Source of the DNA: Lepas anatifera
Lineage: Eukaryota > Arthropoda > Thecostraca > Lepadidae
Assembly: GCA_034440635.1 (NCBI GenBank)
Contig: JAOTON010000896.1
Span: 1,805,001-1,869,000 of the forward strand
Direction of reading: 5' to 3'
DNA: 64,000 bases
The notes beneath the pieces are model-generated. The model was given only the letters and a program-made list of their open reading frames with translations, had not been told where the DNA came from and made no database searches. The translations under genes and the position numbers were made by a program. Positions 22,560 to 33,849 of the stretch are shown here, piece after piece (position 1 is the stretch's first letter; each line of letters opens with the position of its first letter).

Positions 22560-25500
22560 GTCCTGTTCGACGTATTTTACATGCTTGGCGGTAATTGTTT
22601 CATATGTTTTGTCGTATTTTACATACCCGTGAACGCGCCGAAATTGTATATTACATGTGAAATCATGAATAAGTGCGAAACACGTTCATTATGACTTTGT
22701 GCTCGTTGATGGTTTTGACTGTGCTGTGAGATCATCTGTGGGAAACTTTAAAACAACACCAACGGTTTTCTGGTCGGCGCTATTTCAGTTTGACTGGATG
22801 TTTTTATTTCTGTGCTGGCGGCTGTGATGATGGTACATGCCAGTCAGGCTACGTTGTTGTTGAACTGCAGAGGTTCAGTGGACCAGGGATGTGATGATCG
22901 GAGGCATTCGCGATTTCATACCGACTTGTAATTTATCCGGCTCATCGTGTTTATTCAGTTAACTTGCAAATTAACATTATTTTACTGTGGCCTCAGCGGA
23001 ACCAAAAAGCCACATGCATTGAATGATAAAGCGGGAAAAACAGCGAAGTGTGTTCCAATGCAAAAACAAGTATAAAGGCTCGTTTACGAATTGTGAACAG
23101 TGATGGTATCGATGAAAACATCGCGAGTATGACCTGCGGTCCGAACGAGTTGACCATGCGATCCGAAATCTGCTGCGCGAACGCTGAGAACGATCCGCAA
23201 CTACTGACTGGCAAATAGCTGTCTAGGGGCTGAGCGACGATTATGGCGATCGCCTCATGCTCATTTAAACGGATTGGGCTAATGTCACCGTTTTTTTTCT
23301 TCAAATATCCTCTTTACTATTTCGTTATCATTATGATCACGGTTTTCACTCTTGTCACCATCATTGTCAAACGGTAATGTCATTGGACCTCCTCAGATTG
23401 TATCAAAATCACTCCAAGGTCACGACCAAAGGCTAACGCTCGCTTCAAACCCAGTTTCCCTGGAGTGTACTGCGTTTTCTGGGCCTCGCGTGTGGCCACA
23501 TACTTCAGCGCATTATTGGCGTTCGCTCGATGCTGCAGCATTCAGAAACGCTTGGGCTCGTTTAGAAAGGGCTTTGCAACGCCATGGCAGGTAGCTCTGT
23601 TCAGAAGCGTTTAGTGACTGTTCGTAGAGTAGCTCTTACAAAAGTAAAAATTTATTGAGACTGTCTTATTCAGATTTAAGTTGAACATTGCTGACTTAGC
23701 TACTTTAATATAGGTGTGCTTTTGGCGAGAATTAATTGCTAACTAAGTATTTTCGGGAGCAGCTTCACTCTGTGATTAAGGAACTGAAATGGAGAATGTC
23801 CAATACCGCGTTGGCATTGCCTTGGTCTGTGCGCCGCCCAAAACAGTTCTAGCTTTTGTTGTGGAATTTAGTGGAAGTGCATCACTGGCTTCTGGTGGGT
23901 TCTGGTTTGAAAATCTGTTTCTGGTGGGGCCTCTGTATCCAAAGCCGAATCAGCTTTCGTATGAATTTGAAGTCTTTCGTTTTATATTGTATTCTTAAAA
24001 AAAATTATGTATCTGGGCTCATCAGTTAACAGTTTTTTTGCCAACTTTCAAGCGTCGCCCTTGCAAATTGTCGCCCGTTGCTGTGGTATCCTCAATTCCC
24101 TATAATTGTGTTTTCTTCAGCCCGCCTAAAGACTTTGTTTTCTTGGTATGCACCGTTGTTTCCACACAGCGGGAGGGTCTGTTACATTGCCTGCTGACAG
24201 TGTCAAACTACTCAATCTGGAGCCGCCTACAGGAGCGGCGGCAGAATTTAGCCAGGGAGACTCTGTACGGATGGCTTGGGTACAGTCAGCCTTGGAGCTG
24301 AAATACTACAAACCTGAGCAGAGAGTACTACACATCTCGCTCTGCCGCAGCGAGAGTAACCATAGGCCAATGGCATCGGTTTGGCAGAGACTGCTGTAGT
24401 GTTCCGGATACATCAGTTTTCTCCTCGGCAGAAGCCCGGTGAGCAGATCCGCACGTGTCGTGCGCCACTGTTTGTCTTTCATCGGAAATGTTTGCCGCCG
24501 TTCCCGTCTGCAGCCAACTCCATTAGACTTGGGGCGATCAGTATGTGATGAGCATACGTCGTGCAGGCTTCTGAGAGGCGGGCCGACACCGTTCCCGGCA
24601 CTGGTGTGCCATTGTTCTCCACCATTTGCCGCAGCTCCTGATCGGCGAACGGAAACTGTTCGGTTGACGCAAAAACGCCGCGCCAAGGCTGGCGACTAAG
24701 TTTGGGAGCGCCCTGTTTATGTCGTCTGATTCAGTATTCATTGCCGCATTACGGCCGTTTCAAATGCCATCAGATGTCATAAACATGTAATTCGTGGCAT
24801 TTCTGTGGAAGCCTTATATCAGCTTAATTGCATCTAGCATCATCCATGCATAACATGATAATTAGAACATGAACCGCATGGCTCCTTGGCCGCACGAAAC
24901 GGGTTTCGATCTCCATGGAACGATTCCGTTTTTACGAGGATCGTATTTCAGCGTCTCCGACAGCTGGGATCGTCAACGGACACCGGCGATGTCGTCGCCG
25001 TCAGGGCAGCTACCGCCCACTTTACGAGCACTGAGACGACCTTATGCACGCGCCGGGACCGCTGCGACTGGCGAATAGTGCGCGCTTTATGACGTCGAAA
25101 TGGCATGGTCTGTGGGTGACACGGACACTGACACAGGACGGCGGCCGGGGGCTGCGTGCGTGGTGGCTGTTCCAACACAACGGATTAATTAGAACTTATT
25201 GGCTTGGCTCTGGTGTGTGGGCGTAGGTCATGGCATCCATTTACGTGTCGGCAAAGGTCCTGCTTCCTCTTCGTATTACTTACTAATTGGATGTACAGAG
25301 TTCATGTAAGCAGCAGAACATATACGTTGCCGGCATCGGCGAAATATAGCTGTCAGTCAAACTTCTCCGATTCTCAACTGCTTCGGGCAGGTATCTGGTA
25401 TCGAAAGGGCTTATTTCTGTGCTCATATGGTAGCCTCCCAACGGGCTCCCCTCCCGCTGCCAGACAGAATCGACTATGTGATGAGAAATGTCAGGGGCCG

Positions 25501-26960
25501 CAGGACGACAAAAGGGGTCATCGCGGACGCGAGACCACATGCTCTATCACTGCTATCTCAAGTGGGGTGACCGCGTGCTGCGGGGAGCAGGGATTGATGT
25601 GACATTATTGCAAACTGCGCACCCAGCTCGCAGAAGGTGGGGCGGACTCGGTTATGAGAAATGTCACTGTGAGAAAGAAGAAAACGCACTCAAACGACCC
25701 GCCGAGTGCGTGGTGCTCGCATCTGAGTGAAATGGGTGGGACACTTTGCCGGCCATTTCGTTGATACATTGCATCCGCCCCGCTCACCGCCGAGGCCTTT
25801 ATCGCCTAGGCCTGAGAACTGCGGAACTAAACTGAGGCGGCAGACAATGGCAGAAATGTAAGCCCACACGGGAGATGTTCTCCCAGGGCGGTAGACATCG
25901 CAGATCCAAACCAGTGTGGTGCTTCTGACACGTGACTGTGCGCGGTGTCCAACACCTTGGCCCACCCCTTTACCGCCGACAGCCTCTCCTAATGAGGCGT
26001 CCTGGGACTCATTAGATCAGGCTCACCGACCTGCGAAAGCGGACGGGCGGTGAGGAATGAGGCCGGCTTCTAAGCGACCCACAGAAAACTGGCAAAACAC
26101 TTGAGGTCGTGCAGCCAAGCATCGCTTTTGATGAATTTTTCTCTCGACGTGTTCCTTCAATAGATTCAGATGCGGTTCAGTCAGATGAGAACTCTGTTCC
26201 CGCCGGCGCTGCTCGATTAATTTCAATCGCGTGCATATCGGGAGCGGCGTGTGATCGATACGCGGCGGCGCCGGCTCTATAATGCATCAGAGTCTGATCC
26301 GCGACGCCGCCCGGATTGCACCAGTGCATGATGGATGGTGGGAACGGCGCCGCGCCGCTTAAGCAGGCTGGCACCTCCCGATGGAGCCAGGTGGCTAACA
26401 GCGAAAGCGTCTCATGCATATAGGCGTGAAGCGAAGACGTTATAAATCGCTCGGAAGTGACGCGTGTGCCGACGCGTTTAGATCACACGGAGAAGCTCGA
26501 TATCATGACGTTGGAGGATTCGGTGTGCCAACATTAGTGATTCATAACTTCAAAAACAGATACAGCCTGTGCCACCACTCCTTAGTGCTGAGGTCGGTCC
26601 TGGCCATTTATTCTCTGCCGGGGGTCATACCCGCCTGGTCTCGTGCCGCTGGCTGCCATGCCTGTGTCTGTTGCCGCACTCCGATCTTGCCCTGCACCGC
26701 AGTCACTGTCTGCAACTCTTCATCGTGTTCAAAAGGCTGATTCACGGAGCGTGAAAACAGGCGGTAGGTGTCACTGCAGCAAGGTCCCAGAGTTTTTTTT
26801 TAGAAAACAGCATTCGCCCTACCATAGCATGGTAAGGCAGTACCTAAAAGTTTGCGCTTCATCCCCTCTAATATTTTGAAAGTTCTTGCACCTATTGGGT
26901 GGCTTTAAGGCTTTCGCTTTACTTTTATGTGAGCAGCTTTCGGTTTACACATAAGTTTAT
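22560..26960. other. Long stretch without a supportable gene
   Basis: 22560-23000 may be the 3' untranslated region of the FANCF-like gene. From 24000 to 26700 the base composition is more balanced and CpG-containing, and many overlapping open frames of 60-130 codons occur on both strands. None shows a domain, paired splice sites or codon bias like the FANCF-like gene. It could hide untranslated or regulatory sequence. No repeats with clear borders seen. Confidence 0.35.
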
Positions 26961-26971
26961 CCGCATGGCCT

Positions 26972-27167
26972 CACTGGCAGATCCAGGAGGGTCAAAGGGG
27001 ATGTGGTCCCAACCAAAGCCTAAAATGGTGTCTTTTACCCCACCGAAAGAACCAAATTCTGGCTGTTTTTTCATACTATGTTTTCGCGATTTTTTATCGA
27101 TGTAGCCCCACACCCCCAAAAAACGTTGATTTGGCCCCTCCAAAAGCTGCTCCTGGATCCGTCAATG
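26972..27167. mobile_element. hAT-like MITE with 8-bp target duplication
   Basis: A 196-bp element with inverted termini CACTGGCAGATCCAGGAG and, at the other end, the reverse complement of CATTGACGGATCCAGGAG. It is flanked by perfect duplications of CATGGCCT (26964-26971 and 27168-27175). Eight-base duplications are characteristic of hAT transposases. Non-coding; must be mobilised in trans. Confidence 0.85.
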
Positions 27168-27479
27168 CATGGCCTTCAGGTATGTTTAGCACTGCATAAG
27201 TGTATTAGCGAATTTTTTTTCAATGTAGTTCTAACCAGTCATCAAAATAATGTAGTGCTTATGGGATGTCCTGGGACCGCACGGTAGATTTCACGAGCTG
27301 ATGATCTCTCTTCACGCTACTTCCAGTTCTGTGGACACTGATTTACTTATGGGAGAGATGGTCAGTATTGTCTCTTGTGTGCATAATCATATATATATGT
27401 CCTTAAGAAAAGTAAGCCTAAGGTTGTACACTGCCTAGCAATGTAACATTGCACCGGCTGAGCCATGTGTTCAGAGTTT

Positions 27480-27541
27480 GACTGGGCCTCATTCCGGCCC
27501 GTCAGCAGTCGACTGGGCCTCATTCCGGCCCGCCAGTAGTC
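27480..27541. repeat. 31-bp tandem duplication
   Basis: GACTGGGCCTCATTCCGGCC with its following bases occupies 27480-27510 and 27511-27541 with two differences. A third partial unit (GGCTGGGCCTCATTTC) follows at about 27561. Confidence 0.8.
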
Positions 27542-27879
27542 AGCCCTGTGTTCAGAGCTCGGCTGGGCCTCATTTCATTTCATTTATTCAGTTGTATCCA
27601 GGGGCGGACGCAGACCCGAGTTTTTTTTTTGGGGGGGCAAACCCATGACGGTCTCTCCTCCTGAGGGGAGGGGGCAGGGATGGAAGCGAATATTTTTTTG
27701 CTCTACAGACCTAGTGTAAACACCTTTTAAGTGCTCGACAGACCTAGTGTAAGCTTCCTCTCCAAGTGCATGATCGCTCTCTGGGGGGTGGGTGAGTGGG
27801 AGCGAAGATTTAAAAAAAATATCGCCGGCGTTTGGGGGGGACAAAGATAGTTTGTCCCCCCCTCCCTCCAGCGCTTTGG

Positions 27880-28062
27880 GGGGCCTAGGGTGCCCCTAAA
27901 AAACAAAAACAATCACACAAACTTCTTATTTGGCGGAATGATGTATCCTTATGCCAAGATCATAAATGCAGAGTTTCAGTTTTTAATTTTCATATTTGGC
28001 GATTCGCCACACTATTTTGTAAATTCAATTTTCACAAATTTATCATCCTACCGGCTTGCCTA
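27880..28062. repeat. Left arm of long subterminal inverted repeat
   Basis: Contains GGTGCCCCTAAAA, ATGATGTATCC, CATAAATGCAGA, CATATTTGGCGATTCGCCAC and further shared words. All reappear in reverse complement and opposite order at 33636-33806. About 180 bp, imperfect. It includes the palindrome GGCGATTCGCC. Confidence 0.75.
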
Positions 28063-28836
28063 AATGTACTGTATAAATGCTGCAAAATACACTTCATACC
28101 TGTTATGCTCACAGGTTTACTGACCCACTGCCATTGGAAGTGAAACCAAACCAAACGTGTGCACTGTGCAACACACAATTATTCTGATTTGCATCCGGAC
28201 TACGCACTAGCGTAGTGCAATTAATTGTTCCTGAGTGTCAAGGACATCGAATCTAGTAGCGATGGAGGTAGAGAAGGGTAAAAAGAGGGGGAGGTTAGGT
28301 TAGGCCTAGAGGAAAGGTTAGAAGTCAGCTGAAGATCCTGAGTGAAGATGTGTCATCTCCAGAGACTTCCCGGTGCCGCCTCACCTACTGCACCTAAGCC
28401 ACCTCCCAGACCAAAGCAGGAGGTTCCTGTCACAACACCCCGTCTGGCCATCCTTGGAAGCACCTGCAGTAGAACTTCCTTCTTCATCCTGGGGCTCTTG
28501 CCTCACTATATCACTCCAAGCTGCCTAAATCTAGCTCGGGCGGCTCCTCGCCCTCCTGAAGAGTCACAGTCTCTCAGAGGCTGGCAAAAGGGTGACAGAA
28601 GACGTGAAGGCTGTGTGGGTCCAAAATTTTGGACCAAAGCTCATGCTGAAGATTTCATTTAGTCTGAAGTCTGAAGATGAGCATTAAGGGCTACAAAATA
28701 TCAGCAAAGGTGGTGGAAGTCTGCAAGAAGTGGACTAATTCATGGAGCTGGTGGTGGTCAGCTTGGGAGGAGTGGTGGAGGGGTACACGTTCAAGCTTCG
28801 GGGTCCAGATCATAATGCTCGCTCCTTAAGTACGTG
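28063..28836. other. Interior of the composite hAT-like element, unassigned
   Basis: An open frame at 28342-28662 (+; 106 codons; Pro-rich, with PKPPPRPKQE) has no recognisable domain. CAATTAATTG occurs near 28220. Could be part of a captured gene, untested. Confidence 0.3.
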
Positions 28837-29075
28837 CATAAGCGTCGCCACTGGCAAAAAAGTGGGGGGGGGCAGCCAAACTTCAAACTGACGCTGACAA
28901 AAAAATTCCACGTTAGGACCAAGTACTGTTCGAATTTGGGCTCCTCGTTGCCTTCCGCAGCGGCTGGTTATAAGAATGTCCGGTTTTGTCCCATTTTGAC
29001 TGAGATCAGGAAATTTTTTGCCAAAAAGTGGGGGGGGGGCTGGGCCCCCTGGCCCCGCCGGTGGCGACGCCCCTG
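28837..29075. mobile_element. hAT-like MITE, CATAAGCG family, copy 1
   Basis: 239 bp with termini CATAAGCGTCGCCACTGG and CCGGTGGCGACGCCCCTG, flanked by perfect 8-bp duplications AGTACGTG (28829-28836, 29076-29083). Internal words GACGCTGACAAAAA, GGGCTCCTCGTTGCCTTCCG and CATTTTGACTGAGATCAGG are shared with copies at 62143 and 56944. Non-coding. Confidence 0.9.
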
Positions 29076-29343
29076 AGTACGTGTATCTATATCCTCAAGA
29101 TCAAGCTATTCAGTAAGATCTTCAATATGTCAGAGTAAGAGCAATTCCAGGTCAAGTCCACAGCTGAGTTCATTCTGCTCTTCTTTGCTAAATTCTGGCT
29201 CAAATTCCCCTCTAGACGACTCTGCTTCTAGACAAGACCTGGACTTCATGAGCTCTGTGTGGAATACAGGAATGTGAACTCCGGGCTGACCTTTTGAAGT
29301 ACTGAGCTCTGCGTTTCCCCACGTGTGGGACCTTGCCCCGCAG

Positions 29344-29745
29344 CTCATCACTCTACCTCTAACTGACACTGAACTGGAGGATAGGAGGATGGAGGATATG
29401 GCTAGGGAGCTGCACAACAGCGAGAGAGGGAAGATGAAGACAGGTAAGCCAACCTCTCCTGTTCGTCCCCACGGTGCGACCGATTCAAGAGGTAACATGT
29501 CACCCCTGGTTGGAGCTCAGTCATAGCTGGTGCTTGACTTACTTCAGCTCAGAGGCTCCCAGGACTGGCTGCTTGACCCACCTAGCAGAGCTCTCCCGAC
29601 TGCAGGAACTTACAAATGTTTCCCAGGAACCTCACAATCGTCAACGACCCAGCGGAGCGCGGAAACCACCTCTTCACCGACTTCATCAAGAGGGTGGATT
29701 CCAAGGATCAGCGCCAGGCGCTCTTTCAGGTGGTAGAGGAGTCCA
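29344..29745 (+). pseudogene. Possible captured gene fragment (VNDxAERG motif)
   Basis: 29344-29443 is flanked by an acceptor-like CCCCGCAG and a donor-like CAG|GTAAGCC, and codes LPLTDTELEDRRMEDMAREL. About 29626-29745 codes NLTIVNDPAERGNHLFTDF followed by QALFQVVEESR. I recall a VNDxAERG...DF...LLQVVEEHR motif from the C-termini of uncharacterised invertebrate proteins, but cannot verify it. The frame is cut by the LINE tail at 29751. Exon phases do not join cleanly, so this may be a decayed or captured fragment. Confidence 0.35.
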
Positions 29746-30953
29746 GGGTTATCATCATCATCATCATCATATATTTTCATGTCCTCCATACAAAATGGCT
29801 CTTCCGTCATGAATTACAAACCATACACTCTTCAGCTCCACACTAGTTAGCTCCTATTCTCTACCTGACGTCTATCATTAATCCAGCGGTTAGCTAGCCT
29901 ACGACATTTTGCCGGTTTGCGCTCGTTCTAACTTCAGCAGGAGCGAGGTTCCACAGTGATGTGGCCCGATATCTGAAAAATCGCCGGGCGTGCTCGGTTC
30001 GCACACGCGGTAGGTGAAGGTCACCCGCGTGCGTGGCTCTGGTCTGCCTACTCGAGACTTCCTCGCGGTGTGTGAACCGATCACGCAGGCTGGATGGGGC
30101 TTTTTGAGTACAGAACATAACACATGGTAGTCAGGTCATGCTCCTGTAAGAATTCATCGAATCTAGGCCATTTTAAGTCTTTTAGTATGGGAGTCACATG
30201 GTCATGCTTTCTGGCTCCTTTCACGACTCGCGCGCAATGATTAATGACTTTTTGAATGCGGTTGTGCTGACTTTTGTTGCATCCTGACCAGATTGACAAA
30301 CAATAGGTAATATGTGGGAATATAAGGTTTCTACTATCATCTTCTTTACCGCTTCTGGAAGTCTGTACGAAAATTTTGCTAAGCCACCTAGAGTAGAGTA
30401 GCACCGTTTGATCACTGTTGTTACATGAGCATCAAAATGTAATCCATCATCGACAGTGAGACCCAAAATCTTGGCAGTTGACGACGGTTTAACATTAACA
30501 TCTCCAAACTGCACAGAGAACTGCAGTGATGACCGCCTATGGCGTGGTCTAACAAGCATAAGATCAGTTTTTTGGGTTGATTTTTAAACTATTCTGGGTA
30601 AACTATGTGTGGGCTTGCTTGAATGTAGCTTCTACTTTTCCCTGAAGTTCAAGCGGGTTTGACTAAGGCCTCGATGCAAGAATTGTGCGTCATCGGCGTA
30701 CATGACAATTTTGGATTCTACGTGAGACATCAAATCATTTGTGAAGAGTAAAAACAAGACTGGGCCGAGAAGTGAGCCCTGAACCACACCATGTGTAATA
30801 GGAAGCATTTTATCCCCTCCCTTGACTTTTGTCTACGCTCACTAACCAGCGCTCAAACCAATGGCTATCTATACCATACCATCCTAATTTTTCTATCAGT
30901 CGGGGTGTTCCACGGAATCGAAGGCTTTGGACTGTCCGCGGTTGTGACGGACC

Positions 30954-31406
30954 CTAAAAGCCTTGGTCCATGCCTTCCATCAGCCATCCAACTGCGTCTA
31001 GCATAGCTGATTCTGTGGATCGTCCTGTTCTGAATCCATGCTGGATATCACTGAGAATTGCATGCGACTCCATGTAGTTAACCAGCTGCACGCACACAAC
31101 GCTCTCTGCTACTTTTGCGACTGTGCTGATAATAGACACGGGACGGTAGTTACCAGGCTCAGTTACACTTCCCGATTTATGGAGTGGGACAACTGTAGCC
31201 AGCTTCCATTCCGTTGGTAGCTCTCCGGAGATCAGCGAAGAGTTGATAACTTCGAGCAGATGAGGACCGATGACCGGGAAAGTCATTCGCAGCATGCTGA
31301 TGGTGATGCCGTCTTCTCCGCTAGATTTGGACGTTGACATACGATTGATGGCATATGATAGTTCAGGTAGTGTTGCTGGGCGCACGCGAAAGGCCCCACT
31401 GACCAC
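30954..31406 (-). pseudogene. LINE reverse transcriptase fingers domain
   Basis: Open 150-codon segment of the LINE at 29751-32650: YAINRMSTSKSSGEDGITIS (the KSSGEDGI block), WKLATVVPLHKSG, GNYRPVSIISTV and HGFRTGRSTESA. These are motifs 0 to 2a of the reverse transcriptase, before the YADD box, which lies in another frame. Confidence 0.85.
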
Positions 31407-31995
31407 AACTGGGGACGGGGAGGCAAAGGCTCTGTGTCCCGACGGGCCTCCTCCAGCGCCGCTGCTACGCGTGAGCCAACGGTTGCAAAGTGCTCATTTA
31501 ACTTATCTGCCCATTGAGCACGGTTCATTGACTGCAGCGACGGGGTCACCTCCCTTAGGTAATATAAGAAATCGTCTTATATCCTTCCACGTGGTGTGGC
31601 GCCTCTGTTGGTAAGTAGAGGAAGTAGTTCGATCGCTCTTTGTTTTGTGCACTCTTCACTTCGTTTCTGCATTTGCGAAACTGTTCTTTGACCACGTCCG
31701 AGTTGGGATTATCACATTTAGCTTTATAAAGCCTGTCTCTTTCTCATGAGGAACGGAGTGCCTCGTTGTTTGAAGCCACGGGCTGGGGCTCTTTTCGTCC
31801 GGATGGTTTTTAACGGCATATGCTTATCTATAATTGGTGACCACACAGTAAGCCAGGCTCTCCATTTATCGCCTGAGCTCATTGACTCGTGCACAGCATT
31901 CCAATCAGCTAATAGTAAGTCCAAGCATAGGGCGTCTGGCACCAAACCTTTGGTCGATCGGATGGTGATCTCTGCTGCACAGGGGCGCTCCCGCT

Positions 31996-32457
31996 TCAGC
32001 TGGTGTCCGCAACCACCAGATCGTGGTCACTCCAACTGATTGGGATGACTTGAGATGACGTCTTTTCATCAGAGGATCTCACTATGATGTGGTCTAGCAG
32101 GGATCCAGACTCAGGGCGAGTAGTTGTTGCCACTATTTGTTTCATGTTCAGATCTTCGATTGTTTGAGCGTATCTCCTTGTTTCTGAGCTAGATGGTTTA
32201 AGCATGTCTATGTTGATATCGCCCAGAAGAAATGTAGGTCTTGCTCTGCAGTTAACATAAATCAGCTGTCCCTGTAGATCGTCTAAAACCGCTGAAATTG
32301 GTGCTTTTGGTGGCCGGTAGCACACTCCAATTGTCACAGTTTGTTTGCTATACAAGCTGACCCACAGCGCCTCCAGGGGCGGCCAGCCGTTGGCACTGAT
32401 AATGTCTCCACGCGCAGTGCGTTGCGATATAGAATACATATTCCTCCTCCCTCCCAC
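31996..32457 (-). pseudogene. LINE apurinic-type endonuclease, C-terminal half
   Basis: Open 153-codon segment with VTIGVCYRPPKAP, PTFLLGDINIDML (GD-N metal-binding motif) and ISWSDHDLVVAD (SDH catalytic motif). These nick the target DNA to prime reverse transcription. The upstream glutamate motif (SETWL) is in a different frame near 32550. Confidence 0.85.
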
Positions 32458-33299
32458 GACTTATGTGAGGCGGACGGTCTTTTCTGAATATTTTGTAGCC
32501 TGGAAATATCAAAAGCTGTTGTCAATATTTTCATTTAGCCAGGTTTCGCTAATACACAAACATCTAGATGTTGACTCTCCAGCAGATTATTGACGTCGTC
32601 TATTGATGAGAGGAGGGATCTTACGTTTAGGTGACCAATCAGAGATTGACTGTCTGTCGTCCTCCGTGTTCTGACGCTTGTTGGTTTGTTCACTGTCACA
32701 TTTGGGAGCGTCGCGTTCGATGTTTCATCGGCTGGTGGCTGCGTCTGCGCTGTTGTCGTTGTAAGTCGTTTTGGGGATCGCTAGTGTTCTCGGTCGTTTT
32801 CGGTTTTCACTCTTTTTCGGTATGCACACACTGGTCGATTGTTCGTTATGACTTGAATATGTTTTTCTTTGTCGGTGGCTCCAGTTCTTCAGTTCTTTCA
32901 GGGTATACGCAATAAATGCACGACACATTATTCTTATCTTGATTCTGTTCACTGAGGGAAAACTTGCTGAAAGCACGTGTTCTTGATCGAAAATCAGTTA
33001 AGATTCGATCGCAAAATATAAAAGTTGATGAAAACTCAGAAATATTTCCTAACTTTAAAGGCATTAAACAGCATTAAATTGATCTTACACGTCAAAACAA
33101 TGCTATATTTGAATCTAGCACACCTTCATTTACCAAGGACACACATTTAGATTAGCTGAACCTTAACGGTTCGCAAAATATGAACAAATTTCTAAGAGCA
33201 AATAAAATGCATCCGCCTATTCCCTGCAGAGTGAAGAACGCTATCAAGGCCAATCTAGAGCTGTGCTAGAATTTGCTCGTGTTGTGTTCATACCCCGCC

Positions 33300-33420
33300 T
33301 CATTGTGAAGTATACCTACCCTCGAGCGATACCATAGTCATACCCCTAAGTGATGTATGCTCCCCAGCTGATGCATACCCCCTAGAGATATATGCTCCTG
33401 CTCCTACTAGCGATGCAATT
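33300..33420. repeat. Degenerate CATACCCC / TATGCTCC repeats
   Basis: Four or five imperfect ~22-base units (variants of GATGCATACCCCCTAG) inside the composite hAT-like element, like the short minisatellites in other hAT-like copies of this window. Confidence 0.45.
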
Positions 33421-33635
33421 GAATGGAAAAGCATAATTTTAAGGAAAATCGCGAAACGTGAAAAGTGAACACTGAAACTCTGGATTTAAATGGTACATGC
33501 ATGCATATGAATACATGATTCCTCAAAATAAGTATGTGTGATGGTTTTTCGTTTTTCAGGGGCATCCTACTCAAGAAATCAGTACACATAGCGATTATGA
33601 AGTATATTGTGCAGCACTCATTTATTCAAGTTAGG

Positions 33636-33806
33636 CAGGCCAGGATATGTGCTAAGTTGGTAAAAATCACATTTATGAAAAAGTGTGGCGAATCGCCAAA
33701 TATAAAAAAATCTGCATTTATGATATTTGCATATGGCTACATCATTCCTTAAAATAAGAAGTCAGTGCGATTATTTTTTGTCATTTTAGGGGCACCCCAG
33801 GGGCCA
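33636..33806. repeat. Right arm of long subterminal inverted repeat
   Basis: Reverse complement of 27880-28062, with GTGGCGAATCGCC, TCTGCATTTATGATAT, CTACATCATTCC and TTTTAGGGGCACC. A partial second copy (ATTCCTCAAAATAAG and TTTTTCAGGGGCATCC) lies at about 33517-33570, so the right end was partly duplicated. Confidence 0.75.
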
Positions 33807-33849
33807 TGGCTAGAATGGCCCCCCTGCGTCCGCCAGTGGGTGTATCAGC

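Larger units (their letters stand above)
29751..32650 (-). mobile_element. APE-type LINE inside the hAT-like element, decayed
   Basis: Minus strand, nearly full domain set. The N-terminus reads GHLNVRSL at about 32640; endonuclease motifs are ISETWLNENI (about 32575-32545), GDINIDML and SWSDHDLV (within 32457-31996). The reverse transcriptase has GNYRPVSIISTVAKV and QHGFRTGRSTESAM (31406-30954), GSLLGPVLFLLFTNDL and catalytic YADD at 30700-30689. The C-terminal part (30559-29894) ends with FRYRATSLWNLAPAEV. The 3' end is a (TGA)n tail, seen on the plus strand as ATCATC repeats at 29751-29772. Frameshifts and stops break it. Jockey/CR1-like; clade uncertain. Confidence 0.85.
27599..33838. mobile_element. 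Composite hAT-like element, 6.2 kb
   Basis: The left terminus CAGGGGCGGACGCAG (from 27599) mirrors CTGCGTCCGCCAGTG ending at 33838. Flanking octamers GTTGTATC (27591-27598) and GGTGTATC (33839-33846) match at seven of eight bases, as expected of an aged hAT target duplication. Long subterminal inverted repeats support a single unit. Inside are a hAT-like MITE (28837-29075), a possible gene fragment (29344-29745) and a minus-strand LINE (about 29751-32650). No hAT transposase (no DDE or RNase-H-like domain) was recognised. Removing the LINE and MITE would leave about 3.1 kb. Confidence 0.65.

Noticed and set aside
24038..26879. Clustered open frames of 60-130 codons
   Set aside because: Present on both strands in all frames at similar density, without domains or paired splice sites.
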